NCBI GenBank assembly: GCA_028279885.1
Contig: JANQMX010000064.1
Location: 62,001 to 126,000, forward strand
Reading direction: 5' to 3'
Source of the DNA: Rhodovibrionaceae bacterium
GTDB taxonomy: Bacteria > Pseudomonadota > Alphaproteobacteria > Kiloniellales > DSM-21159
Length of the DNA stretch: 64,000 nt
Shown: positions 60,338 to 64,000 of the stretch, piece after piece
Position numbering within the stretch: the first letter of the stretch is position 1
Layout of the letters: each line of letters opens with the position of its first letter
The notes under the pieces: generated by a model
The model's input: the letters and a program-made list of their open reading frames with translations, nothing else
The model's database searches: none
Told to the model about the DNA's origin: nothing
Translations under genes and position numbers: made by a program

Positions 60338-62038
60338 TCAGTGGCCGCGGCCGCCGCGGCGGGATCGCATGATGGTGCGTGACAGTAGAATCACGGGAAG
60401 CAGGCCGGCGCCGACGATCATCAGAGACGGCGTCGCCGCTTCGGCCAGACGTTCGTCGGAAGCCAGGCGGTAGGCCTGCACCGCCAGGGTATCGTAGTTG
60501 AACGGCCGCATGATGAGAGTCGCCGGAAGCTCTTTCATGACGTCGACGAAAACGAGCAGCAGGGCGGTCAGCACGCTGCCGCGCATGAGCGGCAGCAGCA
60601 CCCGGCCGAAGGTGCGGGTCGCGCCGGCACCGAGGGTCACGGCGGCATCGTCCATGCTGCGGGAGATCTTGCCGAAGCTGGCCTCGACGGTGTTGAGCGA
60701 GACGGCAAGGAAGCGGACCACATAAGCGAAGATCAGGGCGGCGATGGTGCCGGTAAACAGCAGGCCGCTGGAGACCCCGAACTCGGCGCGCAGCCAGCGG
60801 TCCAGGGCGTTGTCGAAGCCGGCCAGGGGGATCAGGATGCCGACGGCGATCACCGAGCCCGGCACGGCATAGCCGAGGCTGGCGATGCGCGTTGCCAGGC
60901 GGGTCGGCCAGATGGGCAGGCGCCGCAAGCTGTAAGCGAGAAAGAGCGAGACGCTGACGGCGACCACGGCGGCAATGCTGCCCAGGGTGAAGGTGTTGCC
61001 GAGCAGGGTCAGATAGCGCGGGCTGAAGATCTCATGCTCGTTGATCGCATGCAGATGCAGCATCAGGCCGACCGGCAGGAGAAAGCCGAAGGTGACCGGT
61101 AGGGCGCAGATCACGAAGGCCGCCGCCGCCTTCCAGCCGCGCAAGCGAAAGCGCGGCAGGTCGCGCACCACGTTGGTGGTCTCGTGGTACTTGGCGACGC
61201 CCCGCTGATGCCGTTCGAGCCACATCAGCACGGCGACGAAGAGCAGCAGCAGGCTCGCCAAACGGCCGGCTGAGACCGGGTCGCTCATGTCGAACCACGC
61301 CCGGTAGATCCCTGTGGTGAAGGTCGGGACCCCAAAATGGGCCACGGTGCCGAAATCGGCCAAGGCCTCCATCAGCGCCAGGGCCGTGCCGGTGGCGATC
61401 GCCGGCCGGGCCAGCGGCAGGGCCACCTTCCAAAAGCTGGCCCAGGCGCTGCGCCCAAGGGTCCGGCTCGCTTCCAGCACGCAGATCGACTGCTCGAGAA
61501 AGGCCGCACGGGTCAAAAGATAGACGTAGGGGTAGAGCACCAGCGTGAAGACCACCACCGCCCCTTCCAGGGAGCGGATGTTGGGGAACCAATAGTCCCG
61601 CGGCCCGAGGCCGGTGACATCGCGAAACAGGCTCTGCACGGCCCCGGAATGCTGCAGGAAGTCGGTATAGACGTAGGCGATGATGTAGGCGGGGGCTGCC
61701 AGCGGCAGGATGAGCAGCCATTCGAACCAGCGACGTCCGGGAAAGCGGCACATGGTCACCAGCCAAGCCGTTGCGACGCCGCCGAACAGCACGCCCAGGC
61801 CGGTGAAGAAGACAAGGCGAAAGGTGTTGCCGATGAACTGCGGCAGGTTCTGATCCAGCACGCGCGACCAGCTGTCGCCCCCGGGCTCGAGGAAGCTCTC
61901 GAGCACACCCAGGACAGGCAAGGAAAGCAGGCCCGCGACGGCTAAGGCGGCCAGCGCCGTCAGCAGCCTGCGCCGGCTGCGGCGGACTGCAGAGGGGCCG
62001 CTTCCGGTGGGTTGGTAGCCGATGGCAGGTGCGCTCAA
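60338..62038 (-). CDS. Iron(III)-type ABC transporter permease (FbpB/ThiP-like)
   Basis: A 566-residue inner-membrane protein with about twelve helices in two homologous halves, the layout of FbpB/SfuB. The first EAA-like coupling loop is seen at VLEASRTLGRSAWASFWKVALPLARPAIATG, given here by its ends, at about residues 187–217; the second at DDAAVTLGAGATRTFGRVLLP, in the last quarter. FbpB is usually encoded with a binding protein FbpA and ATPase FbpC; neither lies next to it here, so partners must be elsewhere. It is divergent from cheA. Thiamine or putrescine transport is less likely because of the doubled length. Confidence 0.88.
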   Translation of the reverse strand: MSAPAIGYQPTGSGPSAVRRSRRRLLTALAALAVAGLLSLPVLGVLESFLEPGGDSWSRVLDQNLPQFIGNTFRLVFFTGLGVLFGGVATAWLVTMCRFPGRRWFEWLLILPLAAPAYIIAYVYTDFLQHSGAVQSLFRDVTGLGPRDYWFPNIRSLEGAVVVFTLVLYPYVYLLTRAAFLEQSICVLEASRTLGRSAWASFWKVALPLARPAIATGTALALMEALADFGTVAHFGVPTFTTGIYRAWFDMSDPVSAGRLASLLLLFVAVLMWLERHQRGVAKYHETTNVVRDLPRFRLRGWKAAAAFVICALPVTFGFLLPVGLMLHLHAINEHEIFSPRYLTLLGNTFTLGSIAAVVAVSVSLFLAYSLRRLPIWPTRLATRIASLGYAVPGSVIAVGILIPLAGFDNALDRWLRAEFGVSSGLLFTGTIAALIFAYVVRFLAVSLNTVEASFGKISRSMDDAAVTLGAGATRTFGRVLLPLMRGSVLTALLLVFVDVMKELPATLIMRPFNYDTLAVQAYRLASDERLAEAATPSLMIVGAGLLPVILLSRTIMRSRRGGRGH

Positions 62039-62330
62039 AGCCGCTCTCTTTTCCCTGTCAGTGCGAAGCGTTCGTAAAGGAGATGCTTACTGTCTTGGAC
62101 AACCACGATCAATCGCCAGGGGCTGTGCGGCGGCTTCGCTGATAACCATGCAACTTTACCGGTTAAATCGGGGACTTGCATGGTTGATGAGGCGGCACGG
62201 CGAACGCTTACCAAATCGCTTAAGTAAGGCGTTCTTAATTACTCTCTGAGAGGCTCGGCACGGTCATTTTTCGGGCCGAACTCCGCCACTCTTTGGCGGC
62301 CTCAGGCAACAGCGCTGGATAGTTCATAGC
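62039..62330. other. Divergent intergenic region between the iron permease and cheA
   Basis: These 292 bases hold both promoters. An imperfect dyad, GAACGCTTAC (62202–62211) with GTAAGGCGTTC (62224–62234), one bulged base, is followed by TTAATTACT. It could be an operator, or a terminator for a short upstream transcript. A short open frame (62022–62249) shows no protein-family features and is not called. Confidence 0.4.
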
Positions 62331-64000
62331 ATGGATGATTTGCTGGCTGAGTTCCTCACGGAGAGTAACGAAGGTCTCCAGGTTCTCGACAACGAGCTTG
62401 TTAAGCTCGAGCAGAACCCGAATGACCCCGAGCTCCTGTCCAACATCTTTCGGCTGATGCATACCATTAAGGGAACCTGTGGTTTCCTTGGTCTGCCTCG
62501 TCTGGAAGGTGTCGCGCATGCCGGGGAGAACGTCCTCGGCAGGCTGCGCGATGGCGAGATCACTGTCTCGCCGGAGATCGTCTCTCTTATTCTGGAGTGC
62601 CTCGATCGCATTCGCGAGATTCTCGCGGCGCTCGAAGCCACCGAGAGCGAGCCGGAGGGAGACGACGCGGACCTGATCGCCCGTCTCAACGCGGCCGCAG
62701 AAGGCAAGGCGAGTGCGCCGGAGGCACCCGCAGCCGACGAACCCGCGCCCGAGCCCGTCGAGATGGTCTCTGAGGAAGAGAGCCAGCCCGGCGACGCCTC
62801 AGAGCCTGAAGCGGTCGAAACCGAAGCCGCCGCTGAGGCCACCGTCGAGGCTGCTCCCGAGAGCGAGGCGCCTGTCGAGCCGACACCGGAGACACCGGAA
62901 GCGCCGAAGCCAGCGGCAAGCGATGCGCCACCCGCCCCAGCCGCCAAGGCCGAGGCCAAGGCGACCAAGGAGTCGGCCGTCGCCAATCAATCTATCCGCG
63001 TCAACGTGGACTTGCTGGAAGACCTGATGACCATGGTCTCCGAGCTGGTGCTGACCCGCAACCAGCTGCTGCAGATCCTGCGGACGCAGAAGGAAAGCGA
63101 GTTCGGCGGTCCCCTGCAGCGGCTGAACCATGTGGTTTCCGAGTTGCAGGAAGGCGTGATGAAGACGCGCATGCAGCCGATCGGCAACGCCTGGGCCAAG
63201 CTGCCGCGTCTGGTTCGCGACCTGTCCCACGAGCTGGGCAAGAAGATCGAACTGGAGATGCGCGGCGCCGATACCGAGCTCGATCGTCAAGTGCTCGATC
63301 TGATCAAGGATCCGCTGACCCACATGGTGCGCAACTCGGCCGACCATGGCCTGGAGCGTACCGAGGACCGGGTGTCGACCGGCAAGTCCGAGACCGGGAC
63401 CATCGTCCTTGAGGCCTATCACGAAGGTGGCCAGATCATCATCAAGATCTCCGACGACGGCCGCGGCATCAATGTCGATCGGGTCAAGGAAAAGGCCATC
63501 GTGAATGGCTTGGCCACCGAGGCAGAAATGGAGATGCTGAGCGATCAGCAGATCAATCAGTTCATCTTCAAGCCGGGTTTCTCCACGGCTGAGGCGGTGA
63601 CGGCCGTTTCCGGCCGCGGCGTCGGCATGGACGTGGTGCGCACCAACATCGAGAAGATCGGCGGGACCATCGAGCTGACCTCGACGCAGGGCGAGGGCAG
63701 CTGCTTCACCATCAAGATCCCGCTGACGCTGGCCATCGTGTCTGCCCTGATCGTTGCCTGCGCCGGCGAGCGCTTCGCCATTCCGCAGCTTTCCGTGGTC
63801 GAGCTGGTGCGCGCCTCCGGCGCCTCCGAGCACAGCATCGAGCGTATCCAGGATACGCCCGTCTTGCGGCTGCGCGACAGGCTGCTGCCGCTGGTGCACC
63901 TGCGCGACCTGCTGCACCTCGAAAACGACTTCACCGAGCTCACCGAGGAGCAGGAAGACGTTCGCCGCGACGATTTCATCGTCGTTACCCAAGTGGCGAA
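62331..64000 (+). CDS. cheA: Chemotaxis histidine kinase CheA, 3' end beyond the window
   Basis: Central kinase of chemotaxis; it phosphorylates CheY and CheB in response to receptors. Read directly from ATG 62331, the frame stays open to the last base (about 556 residues). Domains: P1 with the phospho-acceptor HTIKGTCGFLGLPRLEGVAH (about residue 45), an Ala/Glu/Pro-rich linker (about 125–220; APEAPAADEPAPEP, PTPETPEAPKPA) in place of a clear P2, the P3 dimerisation region (RVNVDLLEDLMTMVSELVLT), P4 kinase with N-box HMVRNSADHGLE, G1 SDDGRGIN, GF box PGFSTAE and G2 GRGVGMDVV, and the start of the CheW-like P5 domain (about 470 onward). The start follows a normal spacing and matches the family. 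Confidence 0.95.
   Translation, partial: MDDLLAEFLTESNEGLQVLDNELVKLEQNPNDPELLSNIFRLMHTIKGTCGFLGLPRLEGVAHAGENVLGRLRDGEITVSPEIVSLILECLDRIREILAALEATESEPEGDDADLIARLNAAAEGKASAPEAPAADEPAPEPVEMVSEEESQPGDASEPEAVETEAAAEATVEAAPESEAPVEPTPETPEAPKPAASDAPPAPAAKAEAKATKESAVANQSIRVNVDLLEDLMTMVSELVLTRNQLLQILRTQKESEFGGPLQRLNHVVSELQEGVMKTRMQPIGNAWAKLPRLVRDLSHELGKKIELEMRGADTELDRQVLDLIKDPLTHMVRNSADHGLERTEDRVSTGKSETGTIVLEAYHEGGQIIIKISDDGRGINVDRVKEKAIVNGLATEAEMEMLSDQQINQFIFKPGFSTAEAVTAVSGRGVGMDVVRTNIEKIGGTIELTSTQGEGSCFTIKIPLTLAIVSALIVACAGERFAIPQLSVVELVRASGASEHSIERIQDTPVLRLRDRLLPLVHLRDLLHLENDFTELTEEQEDVRRDDFIVVTQVA

Noticed and set aside
62022-62249. 75-residue plus-strand ORF upstream of cheA
   Set aside because: It overlaps the 5' end of the iron permease gene, lacks a ribosome site and shows no family features.
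62799-63992. 397-residue minus-strand frame at the window end
   Set aside because: The plus strand here is cheA, with all kinase boxes; the minus frame is an artefact of its codon bias.

Overview
The window comes from a high-GC alphaproteobacterium. Gene content and order (petABC as Rieske–cyt b–cyt c1, purSQL followed by bolA and a CGFS glutaredoxin, MoxR/DUF58/DUF4159 next to DUF1285–Nudix–CCA transferase, two ELM1-family genes, short PutA) fit a member of Rhodospirillales or a nearby order. That placement is inference from gene content only. No rRNA, tRNA, CRISPR array, insertion sequence or prophage was recognised. Coding density is very high: no gene-free stretch exceeds 300 bases, and four convergent pairs overlap by exactly 4 bases at their stop codons.

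Layout. 1–3255: 3' part of a fused HyuA/HyuB-type 5-oxoprolinase/hydantoinase, then a bidirectional hairpin terminator facing the cytochrome bc1 operon petABC (3316–6100, minus). 6385–9223: trmL, hemF and an N-acyl-D-amino-acid deacylase. 9220–11921 (minus): DUF1285 protein, CoA-type Nudix hydrolase, small membrane protein, CCA-adding enzyme. Divergent from these, 11969–18775 is a MoxR ATPase, a DUF58 protein and two large membrane proteins. 18772–23144: a GNAT enzyme, an EamA transporter, a quinone-protection pair (wrbA plus glutathionyl-hydroquinone reductase) behind a dyad, a small secreted protein and a DUF924 protein. 23322–29474: purSQL, bolA, grxD, an SCP2-type thiolase and an AcuI-type reductase. 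29644–31895: a lipoprotein/Sel1-repeat pair, a YedK/HMCES-type DNA-protein crosslinking protein and a GNAT. 32152–37210: a complete peptide/nickel-type ABC importer with a Tat-type binding protein and a double ATPase. 37215–38711: an M48 metalloprotease.

38910–47182 is an envelope-flavoured block: two ELM1/GtrOC-family proteins, a sulfotransferase, a protein with a glycosyltransferase-like DPD motif, and lptF/lptG for LPS export. A divergent HisA paralog and a ParDE toxin–antitoxin module with a perfect 20-bp operator dyad sit inside it. This block is the best candidate for something not yet described, possibly sulfated surface glycolipid synthesis.

47230–54525 is a carbon–phosphorus lyase operon: phnF divergent from phnGHIJKLM, which are coupled by 4- to 16-base overlaps, followed by a 2H-phosphoesterase (DUF1045) gene. 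No phnCDE, phnN or phnP is visible. 54652–62038 carries bifunctional putA, a Leu/Glu/Phe/Val-type dehydrogenase, an iron-containing alcohol dehydrogenase and an orphan FbpB-like iron permease. The window ends inside cheA (62331 onward).

Together the genes describe an aerobic, respiring heterotroph that uses amino acids, peptides and phosphonates, with chemotaxis and an LPS-type outer membrane.
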